From contig JAYJML010000119.1 in assembly GCA_035610835.1 (NCBI GenBank), positions 35,540 to 99,539 on the forward strand: a DNA stretch of 64,000 nt. Reading direction: 5' to 3'. The notes below the pieces were generated by a model. That model did no database searches. It saw only the letters and a list, made by a program, of their open reading frames with translations, and had not been told where the DNA came from. Shown piece by piece: positions 45,430-57,211 of this stretch (position 1 is its first letter; the number at the start of each line of letters is the position of its first letter). Source of the DNA: Ophiura sarsii. Lineage: Eukaryota > Echinodermata > Ophiuroidea > Amphilepidida > Ophiuridae. The position numbers and the translations under genes were made by a program.

Positions 45430-46000
45430 TTGCCTTAAATGTCACCAAAATCTGCACAAATCTGGAATAGTTTTGAAAATTGGTGGGGAAAGAATTTCAA
45501 CAGATTTTTGGCCAAAATCTCCTGTGTCAAAATTTAAACTTGGATAGTATGCGCAGGTTTGTGGTTTGTAGAACTTTATTATGGTAAGGGTATGAAAATA
45601 ATTGTTCATTACATACAAATTGGGTGGCGGTCCTACCATCCATAAGTTAGGCATATTTGACAACCAACCTTAACTAAAATTGATCAACAAATCATTATGT
45701 TAGGCACATTCTGGTTAATTGCATTGTTATTTCAAAAATTTGTTCATTGCGTTGAAAAAGTGTGTGGTGGTCCTTCCGTCAATAAGTTAGGCAAATTTAT
45801 CAATCATCCATGACTTGAATTGATCACTAAATGATTAGGCCATGATTAGTAAAATAAATTACATGTTGCTCGTCCTGACTTTTTGAGGAGGAGGCAGGGC
45901 TTCACTATTTACCCATTTTTTGCTATTTTTATTCCAAAATGGCTGCCATGTTTAATATGCACGCTATGGAATGGTATATTGTACTGTTCGAGTTACTGAT
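45430..46000. repeat. Diverged ~160-bp tandem duplication
   Basis: GGTGGCGGTCCTACCATCCA then TAAGTTAGGC (about 45622) recurs as GTGTGGTGGTCCTTCCGTCA then TAAGTTAGGC (about 45762), each followed by a similar TTGATCA-ATGATTA-type segment. No gene. Confidence 0.5.
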
Positions 46001-46004
46001 GCAA

Positions 46005-46440
46005 TACAATACAAATGAGCATTTATAAAGCGCCTTTACATCCAGATCAAAGCGCATGAGAAAAGCAAACCCAAGGAAACAAAAGGATATTGAACAAACA
46101 AACATAAAGTACAATATGATACAAATTACACAACATTTGGATACAAATATGTTTTGACAGATTTCTTGAACATGTGTAAAGAGTCATGATTTCTTGTGAG
46201 AGCGGGAAGGTGATTCCATATTGCTGGAGCGACATAGGTGAAAGTCTGATTGCTGGCTGATTTAAGAGTTCTGATGGTTGAACATGTTGAATGCTGAGTT
46301 AGTTGTGTAGTATCCGAAGCCAATCGCAGGTTGACACGTCGTGGTTGTACAGAGAAAGGCAAGATGATAGGTAGCCCGGTGCTACGCCTGAGAGGCACAG
46401 TAACTAAGATTTTAAAAGTCACACATTCTCTGACCAGCAA
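46005..46440 (-). pseudogene. 3' fragment of a CR1/L2-like LINE (ORF2 C-terminus and 3' UTR)
   Basis: On the minus strand, 46440 to 46126 encodes RLASDTTQLTQHSTCSTIRT and YVAPAIWNHLPALTRNHDSL, then FKKSVKTYLY and a stop. This is the conserved C-terminal end of CR1/L2-type reverse transcriptase proteins (A.A..WN.LP...R....L..FK..LKT.L). The following sequence has GCGCTTTGATC and GGCGCTTTATAAATGCTC, typical of the 3' untranslated end of these LINEs. Everything upstream is truncated. Confidence 0.8.
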
Positions 46441-46949
46441 CCAATGCAGCTCCTGGAGACAATCAATGCAATGACAATCAAATGATTTGTTTCATGTAAA
46501 GCAAGTTTCTAAGTTCAGAAACAGTAAAAAAAGTGAGAGCCTAAAAAAAGAAGAAAAAAACCATTTCCCCCCCCCCCCCCATTTTTTTTAGAATAGTAAA
46601 GAGTAAAAAAAAGGAGGCAGCGGCCAAAAAGGAGGCGGGCGGGGACGAGCATTATGTAATTTATTTTACTTTGCCTTATGTTAGTTACATTTTTGTTAAG
46701 GCAAAAAAAAAAAATAGGTTCGTCTCAAAGCTTGCTCGGGCATTGGTTTTGAAATGCCGAAAATACCGCGTCTGAAATGCTGGATATTTTAATATCAAAT
46801 TATATTTTTTCCCTACACATTTATTTTTATAGATTTTATTAAAAATATCGGCAGATTTTCTTTTTCTCAAACTTTTACATGACTCAGTTCTTCGAAAAAC
46901 GCTGCACAACATTGTTCATTGCTATACGTAGCCCGATTACATAATCTCT
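46441..46949. other. Unassigned sequence
   Basis: Contains a C-run at 46567-46580 and A-runs. The reverse ORF at 46685-46912 has no recognised domain. Confidence 0.35.
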
Positions 46950-47118
46950 GGGGTCGCGACGCACTTTATGTGGGGTCGCGGACTAGCCTAATTAGCAAAA
47001 ATAAAATGAATTATAATGTTGTATCATAGTAACACACACAACTTTGTTCTGTGAGGGTCGCGCTCTGATGCTGGTGTTTGGAATGGGTCACCACCAGAAA
47101 AAGGTTGGGAACCACTGT
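46950..47118. mobile_element. Right end fragment of a hAT-like element
   Basis: GGTTGGGAACCACTG at 47103-47117 is the complement of CAGTGGTTCCCAACC, a common hAT terminus, preceded by GGGTCACCACCAG and GGGGTCGCG phrases often found in these elements. The left terminus was not found. Confidence 0.55.
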
Positions 47119-47175
47119 TCTATACCAAGAGTGCATTTACACTTTGGTGCTGTGTAGATGGGCAATTTCTATTAA

Positions 47176-47548
47176 AGGTATATTATGTGATCTTTCCAGG
47201 GAACGCCCTCAACATCGAAAAAAAAATTGAAAGAAGATTTTCTTGCAGATTTACATTTCTGATCATAAATCGTACATACATTCCAAGTTACAGGGCGATA
47301 CGATTCTTAATTACTTCAAAATCATGATTTTAGAGTGAAAATAAACTGTCGGATAATCCGACAGTTTATTATTTTCACTCTAAATTCACTCTAAAACCAT
47401 GATTTTGAGGTAATTAGGAATCGTATCGCTCTGTAACTTGGAATGTATGTATGATTTATGATCAGAAATGTAAATCTGCAAGAAAATCTACTTTCTAAAA
47501 AAGGTAATGAATAGAGGGCGCTCTCTGGAAAAGATCACATAACATGCC
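47176..47548. mobile_element. TTAA palindromic MITE, family P, copy 4
   Basis: TTAA at 47172-47175 and 47549-47552; AGGTATATTATGTGATCTTT at the left and the family right end. Central hairpin GTCGGATAATCCGAC near 47348. Almost the same as 40102-40474. Confidence 0.9.
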
Positions 47549-47552
47549 TTTA

Positions 47553-48137
47553 ACAAAGCGTGTCAGAGACTATTTAATATAGTGTTCTTCACATACGGAT
47601 AGTACTACAATATTTATTCGCAAGGTCCATCAGCATGCAAGACAAGTAGTTTTTCGCAACTGCGCAGATGTTTTTTGTACTACGGGCTTTAAATTTTGAC
47701 ATCTGGGAGCATTAATTGATTGGTTTTTCCATGAGGCCCCGGCAGATCAAACTTTCCAGGATGTATTTAATGACATTAAAAATGGGACAAATTCATGCAT
47801 TCCCGGGGCTCTTCTAAAGCCCTTTTGTACAGACAAGCATACACAGGCCATCAAAGCAGTCACTGATCAAAGCCAGCACTAGTAGTAGTGGATTTGATTC
47901 CACAGCCAAAAACATTTGGGTTGACACACCTCTGCATCTTAAAACAGCAGATGTTGTAAAATTTGGCCATTCAAACTTGTCATAAATATTGTTATGGTCT
48001 GTTTTCCAATTTTAAATTGTTAACTCTGCTTTATTTTTAAAAGTTTTACCTTTTTTTTAAATGTTTAAATGGAGTACCTGGTATGTCTAGCTTAAATTGA
48101 AACACAGAACATAAAACTGGGCTCAAAAAGAAACTTA
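47553..48137. other. Unassigned sequence
   Basis: No supported gene or element. A short stretch 47735-47890 is less AT-rich than its surroundings, but no open frame of note crosses it. Confidence 0.35.
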
Positions 48138-48330
48138 TAATTTTTCACATGGTTTTATCTTGAAAATCTGTCCATCAAATTCAAAATGAACCAAAATGAC
48201 ACACAAGATTACTGACATGTGTTTAGAGTAGAGAATTGAAGTATTCCGGTGTGTCATTTTGGTTCATTTTGATGGACAAATTTTCAAGATGGACAGGATT
48301 TTAAGATATGACCATGTGTAAAATGTTAAG
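48138..48330. mobile_element. Foldback element
   Basis: The segment 48150-48215 (CTTGAAAATCTGTCCATCAA, GAACCAAAATGACACAC) pairs with 48248-48300 (GTGTGTCATTTTGGTTCATT, GATGGACAAATTTTCAAG). Arms about 60-70 bp, loop about 35 bp. Confidence 0.65.
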
Positions 48331-50100
48331 TATCTTTTTAAGCCCATTGTGCTCAAACGGTTTTGGAGAAAATGATTGTTAACTGGAAAAATAAGATACT
48401 AAAAACCCCACTTGTATACATTGTTTCACTATCAGACAGCCTGCCAGCATTAAAAAATATGCTCAGAAAAAATCTCAACGGCATTTTTTGTTAGAGCAAT
48501 TCCAACCATGTGGAATCATAAATATGTATGACACTGCATAGGATGTGGGGTGTTGGCAAATTCTATATCTTGATTTAGTGTGAAATTTTGCCCAAAAACT
48601 GTCATTTTAATCCGTTTTTCACCACAATATTGTTTTTCAGGATATTTCTATTTTTAAACATGTTATTTCATCATGACTGGTGCCAAATGAAAGATGAGGA
48701 TGTAAGCTTTAATATGATACAAATATATGCGAGTATAAATCACGAATATCAGAATTGTGATTGAAAACGCATCAATTTTTAGTATTAATAGAAGATTCAA
48801 AATAAAACAGCATCTGTCCCATATGTTCTGAAAAACTGCTCATATAACATTTAAATAATATAGAGGGAAAACAAAAAATGCTTCGATAATCCAAATTGTA
48901 TTTTATAGCAATTTTATTCTACAAAGCAACAGAGCAAGAATGCCCTTTATTTCAAGGAGTTATATATACCTATATAGGATGTAAACAAGCACATTAGGCC
49001 CTATAGGGGACTGGTTTAATGAACCCGAACAGGACTTGTGTGAATTACCGTGCACGAATGCACCTATTATGACATAATGTCCAGCTGACGCGGTAAATTC
49101 AAATGCGTGTTCCCTGGGTTTCATGCCTGGTGAATCATTTGTTTACATACAGATAAAGCTAAGAGTATGTACAAAGTGTATACACACTGATTAAATACAG
49201 AAATGTGGAATATGCAGATGAGGTTATTTATGTCAATTGCGGGGCATCGTTGGTCGGTTTCACTGTAAAACGGTAATTTCGACTCGTTTAAGATCATAAT
49301 TATTGTTTCTTGTCAAATATTCCATTTTTCAATGATTGGTGTGAAATGGAAGGTTATGTCCGCTTTTATAATGATACCCATATAAACGAAACAGAAACCA
49401 GGAATACAAAATGGAGTGAAAACAAGTTTTTAGATTTAAATTAAAATAGCATTTGTTCCATATTTTCTACAAATGACTGATATTACACCTGAATTATATA
49501 TCCAATGTTTTAATTATAATAATTGTTATTAATTTTATAACATTTACACATTTAAATGTAGATGCCAAAAACCTATATTTTTAACTACTAATAAAAAAAC
49601 CAAATTATTATGCTAATTGAAATGTATTAATTAGATTCCAAACAGAAATAGCATTTGTTCCACATTGTCTACAAAACGGCTCAAATTACATCTGAATTAT
49701 ATAGAGAAAAACTTATTCGGCCTAAACCAATTTGTAGTTTAGGCGACGAAAAAAACCACCCTGTTCTTCGGGCAAACGGACCTCTCAGGTAGGGTAGATC
49801 GGTCAGTTTCTTTCTTACGGGAGCCGCCGAATCAGGAATTTTAGAGAGGGGGGGGGGGGGGGGGGTACTGTCGAGGCAGAACATTTTGAGGGGTGGGGAT
49901 TGACATGGTGTCCCGAAACTGTTTTTCTCATGGTCTTATTAGTGCAGCATATCACATCTGTCATTTCTACTCATTTTAAATCGGAATATTGTTTTGAAGA
50001 ATATCACTTTTATATATAAACTTTTATTTAATTAGGACTGGTGTCAAACCGATGATATCAGCTATGTTTATAATACCCATGCGAATAAAAAACTCAGTGC
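48331..50100. repeat. Diverged copies of an AT-rich dispersed repeat
   Basis: A segment marked by an ATGACTGGTGCCAAATGAAAG phrase (about 48673), GATTGGTGTGAAATGGAAGG (about 49335) and GGACTGGTGTCAAACCGATG (about 50034) occurs three times, with further shared phrases such as AACAGCATCTGTCCCATAT and ATAGCATTTGTTCCATAT. A reverse-complement relative is near 51590-51640. Non-coding. Confidence 0.55.
49742..49830. mobile_element. Left end of a GGCGACGAAAAAA element
   Basis: TTTAGGCGACGAAAAAAACC, CCTGTTCTTCGGGC and CAGGTAGGGTAGATCGGTCA match the termini and inner segment of the array-bearing element at 34860-37686. A G-run follows at 49849-49865. No right end was identified. Confidence 0.6.
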
Positions 50101-50109
50101 ACATCAAGG

Positions 50110-50430
50110 TCAGTAGCGTAGCCAGGCGAGGGCCAGGGGGGGGGGGGGGGCCTGAAAAAAGGGGTTGCTGGGAAAATCGGGAAGGCAAAGGAAAATCGGG
50201 AAGGCAAAGGAAGGGAATGAAAGGGAGAAGAGGATATAAAAATGGAAGGAAAGGGAAAAGGGAAAGAAAACGGACAGAAAGGAGAAAGGAAGACAGGCAA
50301 ACTTTGGCCCACATGTGAAAAACTATCAACCCTTCATGGATTGGATGATGAGATATTTTTTGTAGGGTAGGGTCTGGAGAGACGGTATAATGTTTGTTAA
50401 GCCAAATAAAAAAAGGGTTTTGTTTGCCCA
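50110..50430. other. hAT MITE left-end fragment and purine-rich stretch
   Basis: CAGTAGCGTAGCCAGGCGAG at 50111, followed by a G-run (50138-50150), is a CAGTGGCG-family left end. 50150-50300 is almost purely A/G on the plus strand, which creates long spurious ORFs on both strands. No right TIR was found. Confidence 0.5.
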
Positions 50431-50431
50431 A

Positions 50432-50566
50432 GGGGAAGTGGGTATTGCTCTGTAACTTAAAAGATCTTTACAGTTTACGATATATGATCAAAAATAAAAA
50501 TCTGCTTCCCGAGTAAAATCAAGGATAACGGGCGTTCACTCGGAAAAGATTGCATAATATGCCTAA
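50432..50566. mobile_element. TTAA palindromic MITE, family P, right-end remnant
   Basis: Carries GCTCTGTAACTT, TATGATCAAAAATAAAAATC and AAAAGATTGCATAATATGCC, which align with the right half of the family but with more divergence than copies 1-4. Confidence 0.6.
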
Positions 50567-50739
50567 TATTAACTGCTTCTCCTCACTTTCCCCCTTATAC
50601 TAACTACATATTTCAATCTACACAGGAATTAAAGTTATTGTCTTCGGTATCATAGTTATGCAATAACAAAATTGTGATTTACCTGTTGTTATGTTATGCA
50701 ATCCTCTTAGCACGTGTTTCCTGCCAATCACAGAAAATA

Positions 50740-51232
50740 TTAACTGAGTCAGTTGACTCATTGTGATGAGTCTTATGTTTGTCCGTGTACTGAGACACTT
50801 CAACGATTTACTGAGTCAAATGACTCAACACTAATGAGTCAATTGACCCACTAATGCTTTAAATGAGTCATATGATGCACCAGCAATGAGTCAAATGGCT
50901 CATTAATGCTTTAAATGAGTCATATGAAACACTAGTAATGAGTCAAGTGAAACATGCATTGTTCACTGACTAATTTGAATGAGTCAAGTTACTCAGTGGT
51001 GGATCAAATTGAGTCATTTAATGCATTTATTCGAGTCATTTGATGCATTTATTTGAGTCCCTTGACTCACTAGAATGAGTCATTGGTGTGTCCGTGTACT
51101 GAAACACTGTGATATTTTATTGAGTCAGTTGACTCGGTGGATGAGTCACATGACTCATCCACCGAATCATCTGACTCGGTGGATGAGTCACATGACTCGG
51201 CTGATTTGGCAGGGTCCAAAGTGTACTGACTC
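50740..51232. promoter_or_regulatory. Degenerate array of TGAGTCA/TGACTCA motifs (AP-1-like)
   Basis: More than fifteen TGAGTCA or TGACTCA heptamers occur in about 490 bp, often as TGAGTCA-N2-4-TGACTCA pairs separated by phrases such as CTAATGCTTTAAATGAGTCA. TGAGTCA is the consensus for AP-1 (Fos/Jun) and related bZIP factors. The spacing is irregular and the whole looks like a decayed minisatellite inside a repeat, so regulatory use is only an inference. Confidence 0.55.
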
Positions 51233-51440
51233 AAATGCGTCATAGTTATAAATGTAGAATTCCAAAAGTGAATTATTTGAAAGACAAAGGTTCATGCTTT
51301 ATAATAATAGATTCACTCATGCGTATCATAACAAGATCATTTGCATTACATATTGACCAACCCTCGTATATATTTACAAGACCAGGAAACGCTATTTTTT
51401 AATAATTAACCAGGCTAGCGAGGGATTGTAACATGTGTTA

Positions 51441-51515
51441 CAGTTAGGGTTAGGGATAGGTTTAGGGTTGGAATTAGGGTTATGGTTTTGGTTAGGCTTT
51501 AGCATGTTTAGGTCA
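51441..51515. repeat. Degenerate interstitial telomere-like TTAGGG stretch
   Basis: GTTAGGGTTAGGG is followed by variants (ATAGGTTTAGGGTTGG, ATTAGGGTTATGG). TTAGGG is the telomere repeat of most animals. Too short and degenerate to be a telomere. Confidence 0.5.
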
Positions 51516-51784
51516 GGGTTCAAATCAGGGGGTTAGGTTACGAACACATTTTCAAACGCGATTTACTCAAAATGCGACGAATTATATGATATCTGACATG
51601 ATTGCCTTTCATTTGGTACCAGTCATGCATCGTAATCGAGTTTACGTCGTATAATAGGGCCTATCCTTCAAGCAATATTTCGACACAAATTAAGAAGAAA
51701 AAAATGTTTTTGGAACAAATTGACCATTATTACCAGAAATTCTAGCAATTAGAAGTATAAGCTCACTTCAGTTTTCTCAGACAT

Positions 51785-52200
51785 GTACAGGGTATCTCAG
51801 ATTGGGCTATTCCAGATAATAATGAGAGGACATCGGAATTCCAGACTTTTTCCCCCACCAAATGGAATTCCATACCTTTTTGGCACATGTTCTTGGAATT
51901 CCAGACTTTTTCACAATTTAGACCCCCCCCCCCCCCCCCCCCCTATAGAGGACATCGGAATTCCAGACTTTTCCCCCACCAATTCCATACCTTTTTTGAA
52001 GTTAGATCTGGAATTCCATTTTTTTTTTAAAGTTTGATCTGGAATTCCATACTTTTTTTGAAGTTTGATCTGGAATTCCATACTTTTTGAAGTTTGATAC
52101 TTATCATAGAGGGAGTCATGGAATTCCGGACTAAAAAAATAAAAAAATTGTACCAATAGGAGGTTCATTATTGTCTGGAATAACCCATTGATCTATCCGA
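51785..52200. mobile_element. Foldback element with GGAATTCCA minisatellite interior
   Basis: GGGCTATTCCAGATAATAAT near 51805 pairs with ATTATTGTCTGGAATAACCC near 52168. The interior repeats GGAATTCCA(T/G)ACTTTTT phrases about ten times with a C-run at 51925-51942. Reverse and forward ORFs follow the repeat and are not genes. Confidence 0.65.
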
Positions 52201-52934
52201 GGTAATACTTTTTTTTGTGGTATAAACTGTATTGATATTGTCCAAACTGTTTTCATATATGTAGGCCTATATGCTCCAGCTTTCTTAGGAATTTTAAGAT
52301 TTTGAAAATCGGACATTTTTGATGGAAAATACAGACTTTTTGGTAACGATAATAGATTTCAAGTTTTTGTCGAAATGATCCAATTATTGCACCCTCTTCT
52401 TATTTGAATTAGCTTTTTGATAACAATCGATTGTTGTGTGCATAGAAACAAAGCTTTGATTGAATAGGGCAGGATTTGTTATAAAGCTTGAGTGGTTTTA
52501 ACCTTCCTTTACTACGAGGTGTGGGTTCATTGTTTGAAATGCTGGTAGTGCTAGGGAGAATAGCTGTAAAGATGAATTATGTGAGCCAAAATATGAAAAT
52601 ACGTTTTTCATTAATTTCCGATTATGTATTGCCACAGCGGAACAAAAAGAGATATCTCAATGAAATTAACAGAATAAATAAGAAACATCTCCACCATCAT
52701 ATCGCAAGTGTTTAAATTTGAAACACTTTGTTTTATATTTTAATATATTTTTGAAACCCGGTTCATTGGATCATTATGATACACCCTGTATTATTCACAT
52801 TGGCTAAATGTTATACTAGCAATTTAAGATTTATTTAAAATTGTAAAACACTTTATAGAGTATTTTACTTTTAAAATGTTGTTAAATGTTATCTATATTC
52901 GTTCATATAGTACCATTCATATAAAAGCTGACAT
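52201..52934. other. Unassigned AT-rich sequence
   Basis: No gene, tRNA or clear element. The ORF at 52488-52715 has no recognised motif. Confidence 0.35.
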
Positions 52935-54870
52935 CGTCACGTTTAGTTGATTTAAACTTTTAAGTTGAGAGAATCAGGCACTATGGGAAAATCTGTGCAG
53001 ATGGGGGTCAGCCAATTTTAATCATATTTTGGTGATTTAACATGTTTGGTCAAATATTCACAAAAATCAGTATTAAAAATTCTGGCATACACCCTCCCAT
53101 AAAATAGGAACCCCCCCTGGAATGGTCCCCTTGAACACTCTTCTCAGACCTGAAAAATACAGTTTTGTGTCAAATTTAGACTAGGGTTTCATACCTAAGA
53201 TGAGGATCTACGAACTTCATCTTTTCTGCATAGGATGTTTTATCCTCTTTATCAAGCATGCAGAAAAAAAATGTTATCATTTGGAATATTCCATTTCTGA
53301 ACAGGGGGTGAGCCTATTTTTTGATAATTTTCAAAAATTCAAAAAAATGAAATTTAGGTCTATTTTACTCTTGCATTGTACCAATCCCAGCAAAGTTAGA
53401 ATATTGATCTTTGCTGGGAACAATGCCTCATCCAAGGTGATTGATAAAATGCATTCAAAACGACGGAGACTTTTACACTCTTAATAACTCCCAACCATTT
53501 ATTACCCTAACTTTCAATATTAGTCAAATTCACCTGTGTCAAACCAATGGTAAAATTGTTGTATTTTCTCTCTATTACTCACTATTTCTTCAGTGAATTA
53601 TCATGATATTTATTGCAAAATGTATGCAATACATTATAAAAGTATAATGATGTTGGATTGTTCCACTTTTGCCACAGGGGTACCATTAAAATATTTTAAA
53701 AATCAGATGAAAATTCATGTTTTTGTAGGCATGTCAATCATTTTCAATGTGAAGGCAACACAGAGTATAGGAAGTAAAGATCCTGTTATTGCCTGTTGTT
53801 TATTGTTTCTTTTAAAATGTAAACGTTGTTGAGTGCCCTTGAATTGTTCCATTATATTCCGTAGGGGTGTGTTTTTGAATAGCAAATTGTGTTTTGCGAC
53901 ACTTTTAAGCAGATATCTGAGAAAGTCAGGCACTATGGGAGAATGTGTACAGATGGGGGTCAGCCAGTTTCAAACATATTTTGGTGATTTAACATGTTTG
54001 GTCCAATATTGACAAAAAATGACTATTACAAAATCTGACATAGCCCCCTCCCAGAAAACTCGATGCCCCCCCCCCCCCCCCTCCCCTAAAATGGTCCCCA
54101 GGAACCTACTTTTCAGACCTGAAAAATACTGTTTCATACCAAATCTAGACTAGGGTTTGATACCTAAGATGAAGATCTATGAACACTATATTTTGCACAT
54201 TATGATGTTTCATCCCTTGTCTTTATCACGCACACAGAAAAAAGTTGTTATCATTGGAATATTCCATTATCATACAGGGGGGGGGCGGGTGAGCATATTT
54301 TCGAAAGTTTTTAAAAATTTCGAAAAACTCTGAAATGTAGGTATATTTTACAATGCCACTGTACCTTTCCCAGTGTAGTTAGAAGATTGATCTTTACTGG
54401 AAGCAACCTCTCATCTAAGGTGGTTAATACAATGCATTCAAAACGAAGGAGACTCAACTTTTTATTACTCACAACCACCTTTTATATAACATTGGTCCAA
54501 TTTCACCCGTATCATACAGGAAGTACAATCGTTGTATTTTTTTCAGTATTACTCACTATTTCTTCAGTGAAATATCATGATATTGATTGCAAAAGACTAC
54601 AAAATATATAAAATACATTTTAAAAGTATAATGATGTTGGATTGTTCCATTCTTTCACAGGGGTACTATTCAAAATGTTCAAAATCAGATAACAATTCAT
54701 GTTTTTGTAGGTGTGGCAATTCATTCAATGAGAAGGCAACACACTGTATGTATTCAATATGTGGAAGTCTTGGTATTACTTGTTCTTTATTGTTTGTTTT
54801 AAACTGTGAACGTCCTGTAGTTTTGACTATCAAATGGTGTTTTGCGACCCTTACAGGTAGGCCTTGGTAG
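52935..54870. repeat. 952-bp tandem duplication, two diverged copies
   Basis: CACTATGGGA with CAGATGGGGGTCAGCCA is at 52979 and again at 53931, and parallel phrases continue throughout (TTTTGGTGATTTAACATGTT, ATGATGTTGGATTGTTCCA, AATTCATGTTTTTGTAGG). Copies have diverged by indels and C-run length (54066-54080 expanded in copy 2). Corresponding reading frames (for example 53200-53484 and 54387-54611) do not keep frame between copies, arguing against a gene. Confidence 0.85.
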
Positions 54871-55327
54871 GCCTTCTTTAGATGATCGATATTGGCTAAC
54901 ATTTAGCCTAAATTGAATCTCACTGCAATTAAAGTGTAAATGTCATTAAAGAAAGTGTCCAGCAAGCACAACATTGTGCATTATATGTTAGTAAAATAAT
55001 TATCAAGCCCAAATCACGAAGTTATATAGAACAAAACATCATACTTATCATAACAATGAATAAAAAACTGCCATCTCTCAAAATGCCATTTTTAAAATTC
55101 GCGGTGATCGAAAGTCCCGGGATCAATGACTTCATGGTTATTGGTGCTCAAATTTACGCAAGTGCATTGTATAACTATGACTTCTAGTACTGCGGCCAAG
55201 TGCCTAAAAGGTCCTTAATAAAGATTTTACCCCTACCGGAGGTAATCAACTCCCATAATGTGTCATTAGAAAGGTATTTTCATTCCGCATCTGAAAATCA
55301 TGGTTGTGAATTTTGTACCCGGGGAGA

Positions 55328-55376
55328 AGGTCAAGTAAAGGTCAAATAGAGGTCATTCAGAGGTCACCAAAGGTCA
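55328..55376 (+). promoter_or_regulatory. Five AGGTCA half-sites spaced as DR5-DR5-DR5-DR4
   Basis: AGGTCA begins at 55328, 55339, 55350, 55361 and 55371, so consecutive half-sites are separated by 5, 5, 5 and 4 bases. Direct repeats of AGGTCA with 5-base spacing are the classic retinoic acid receptor/RXR site, and 4-base spacing suits thyroid-hormone-type partners. Whether any receptor binds is unknown; it may be a minisatellite seed. Confidence 0.6.
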
Positions 55377-55492
55377 AATATTGGGAAATACACTAATTTC
55401 AGCCACAATGTATCTTAATATCAATAAAAAATGTCAAATTTGGTGTCATCGTAAAGGTAATTAAATTGTCTATCATCCTATATCACTTTTAA

Positions 55493-56873
55493 GGTGGTTC
55501 CCGGCCATTTTATTTTGATTTTTTAGCTAAAAGTGTCATTTTTGGGACCATTTTTCACCATTTTTAGGCAAATTTCAAATTTCTTCTCATACATTTTGCT
55601 TTCCTATAATAGCAAACGCATTTGTTACATTATGGATTCTTTTTTAAAAACTGCCCACATGAAGTGTGTATATTATCACAAAATATCAGTTTTCAAAATT
55701 CATAAGTTTAAAAATTATACCGAATGAAAGACAGATACCCACAATTTCAGAAATTAGCAAAAATTCACCCATATTTAATGTCCCTGGATATGAATATTCA
55801 TTTTTCTTAAATTGTCAGCTAGATGAATCCATTATACAAATGAAATTGATACAAATCGGGTATTATATTGAAGATCAACTCGTTTCCTATGCATCTTTAT
55901 AATTTTTCAGTGTCCCCCGTGGCCATATACTTCTTAATTTTAGGCCGAAAGTAGAACTTTTGACCCATTTGTGCCCGTTTTCTAGCTTATTTTAACCCTT
56001 TTCTCAATTTAGTAGACGAAAATCCATTCTTCAAAAGGCCTTATTTTTGAAGCAACCTTAAAAAGAATAACCAGCATGATTGATATCAAATTAAACCTAC
56101 AACTCTAGGAATCTGAATTTCGTAGATGCACCGTTGATATGGGTGGTTTCGTGTATGAAATATTGACCCGTTTCCATGGCAAGCACAAAATAAGTGGAAA
56201 GCATTTTAAAGAATTTGCAAACAGTATTTGTTATAAATTTTCGTACACATAAAATATTTCAGAACACCGTTTTCCACGTAAACGTTACTCATGCTTTAAC
56301 TAATTCTATATAAAACAGTTCCACATCCTTTTTTATTTTTATTTTGGTTACCATGGCAACCAAAAACACATTTTCCTAGTTTTACACGAAATTTATGTTT
56401 TAAGGTTGTGCATTTATGACATATTTTGTAAATGTCGTCTTAAATCTTTGATTGTAACTAAAACAAATGGTTTTCCACAAAGAAATTCACATTTTTATCA
56501 AAAAGTATATTTGTTTTTGTAATTTTACCCCAAATTTGGTCCAAAAATTGAAATTTCAAAAAAATTCAAAGGAAAAATAGAAAATGCTTGATTTTAGTTT
56601 GTCTATCATGTAAGTATTGAATTGAGCCATTTTAATCACTCTCTAACATAATAATTATGAAAATAAGTTTCAAATTTACATACCTGACAATATGATTGAT
56701 TTAACATTTTCATCAATATCTTGACAAATATGCAGTTTTACAGTTTATCATCACAATTTGCTTTAATAATCGAAACATGCTTGTTCAAATCACCTTATGA
56801 GTCTCTTACCATGAAAACCAGTACAAATAAACATCAAATGAAAGCTTCACCTAGCTGTCAATGGCTTTGTAAT
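55493..56873. repeat. Left arm of a large inverted repeat (family X)
   Basis: From TTAA at 55489-55492 and GGTGGTTCCCGG the sequence runs to about 56873. The part 55732-56873 is the reverse complement of 63020-64000, with shared GAAGTATATGGCCACGGGGG, TGCATAGGAAACGAGTTGAT and CATGGTAAGAGACTCATAAG. An X-box-like GTTACCATGGCAAC is at 56347-56360. The ORFs in this arm (55533-55902) have no domain and are not reproduced cleanly in the other arm. Confidence 0.8.
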
Positions 56874-56929
56874 GATGATTCTCAATTAATATGAATGCAT
56901 GTATGAGTTCTTGGCCAGTTTGGGCCCGG

Positions 56930-56953
56930 GGGGGGGGGGGGGGGGGGGGGGGG
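56930..56953. repeat. Poly-G tract
   Basis: About 24 consecutive G after GGGCCC, followed by TGTCCGTGTGCGTGTGAGAG. One of more than a dozen G/C homopolymers longer than 10 in the window. Confidence 0.9.
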
Positions 56954-57211
56954 TGTCCGTGTGCGTGTGAGAGGTCCTTAGTTACTATTCACAGCAATGT
57001 TCTAGATTATGGGTAGGCAACCTACGGCCCCCGAGATATCTTGAGAAAAAGGAAAAAAATCAATCTATTTTATATCATCAAAAAACAGCTAGCTGCTAAG
57101 CATTTATCGGCACAAATGATGTTCCTCAACGTGCGCAGGTCTATTTTCCCCATTAATTGTCATCTGTACTGTAATGAGATTACGATTTTGTGAAGATAGA
57201 TTTAATATTAA

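Noticed and set aside
50024..50431. 135-codon and 88-codon ORFs on opposite strands
   Set aside because: They arise from a purine-rich low-complexity stretch next to a MITE end.
51441..51515. True telomere or subtelomere
   Set aside because: Only a few exact TTAGGG units, degenerate and surrounded by ordinary repeats.
53200..54611. Possible duplicated small gene in the 952-bp repeat
   Set aside because: Frames are not conserved between the two copies.
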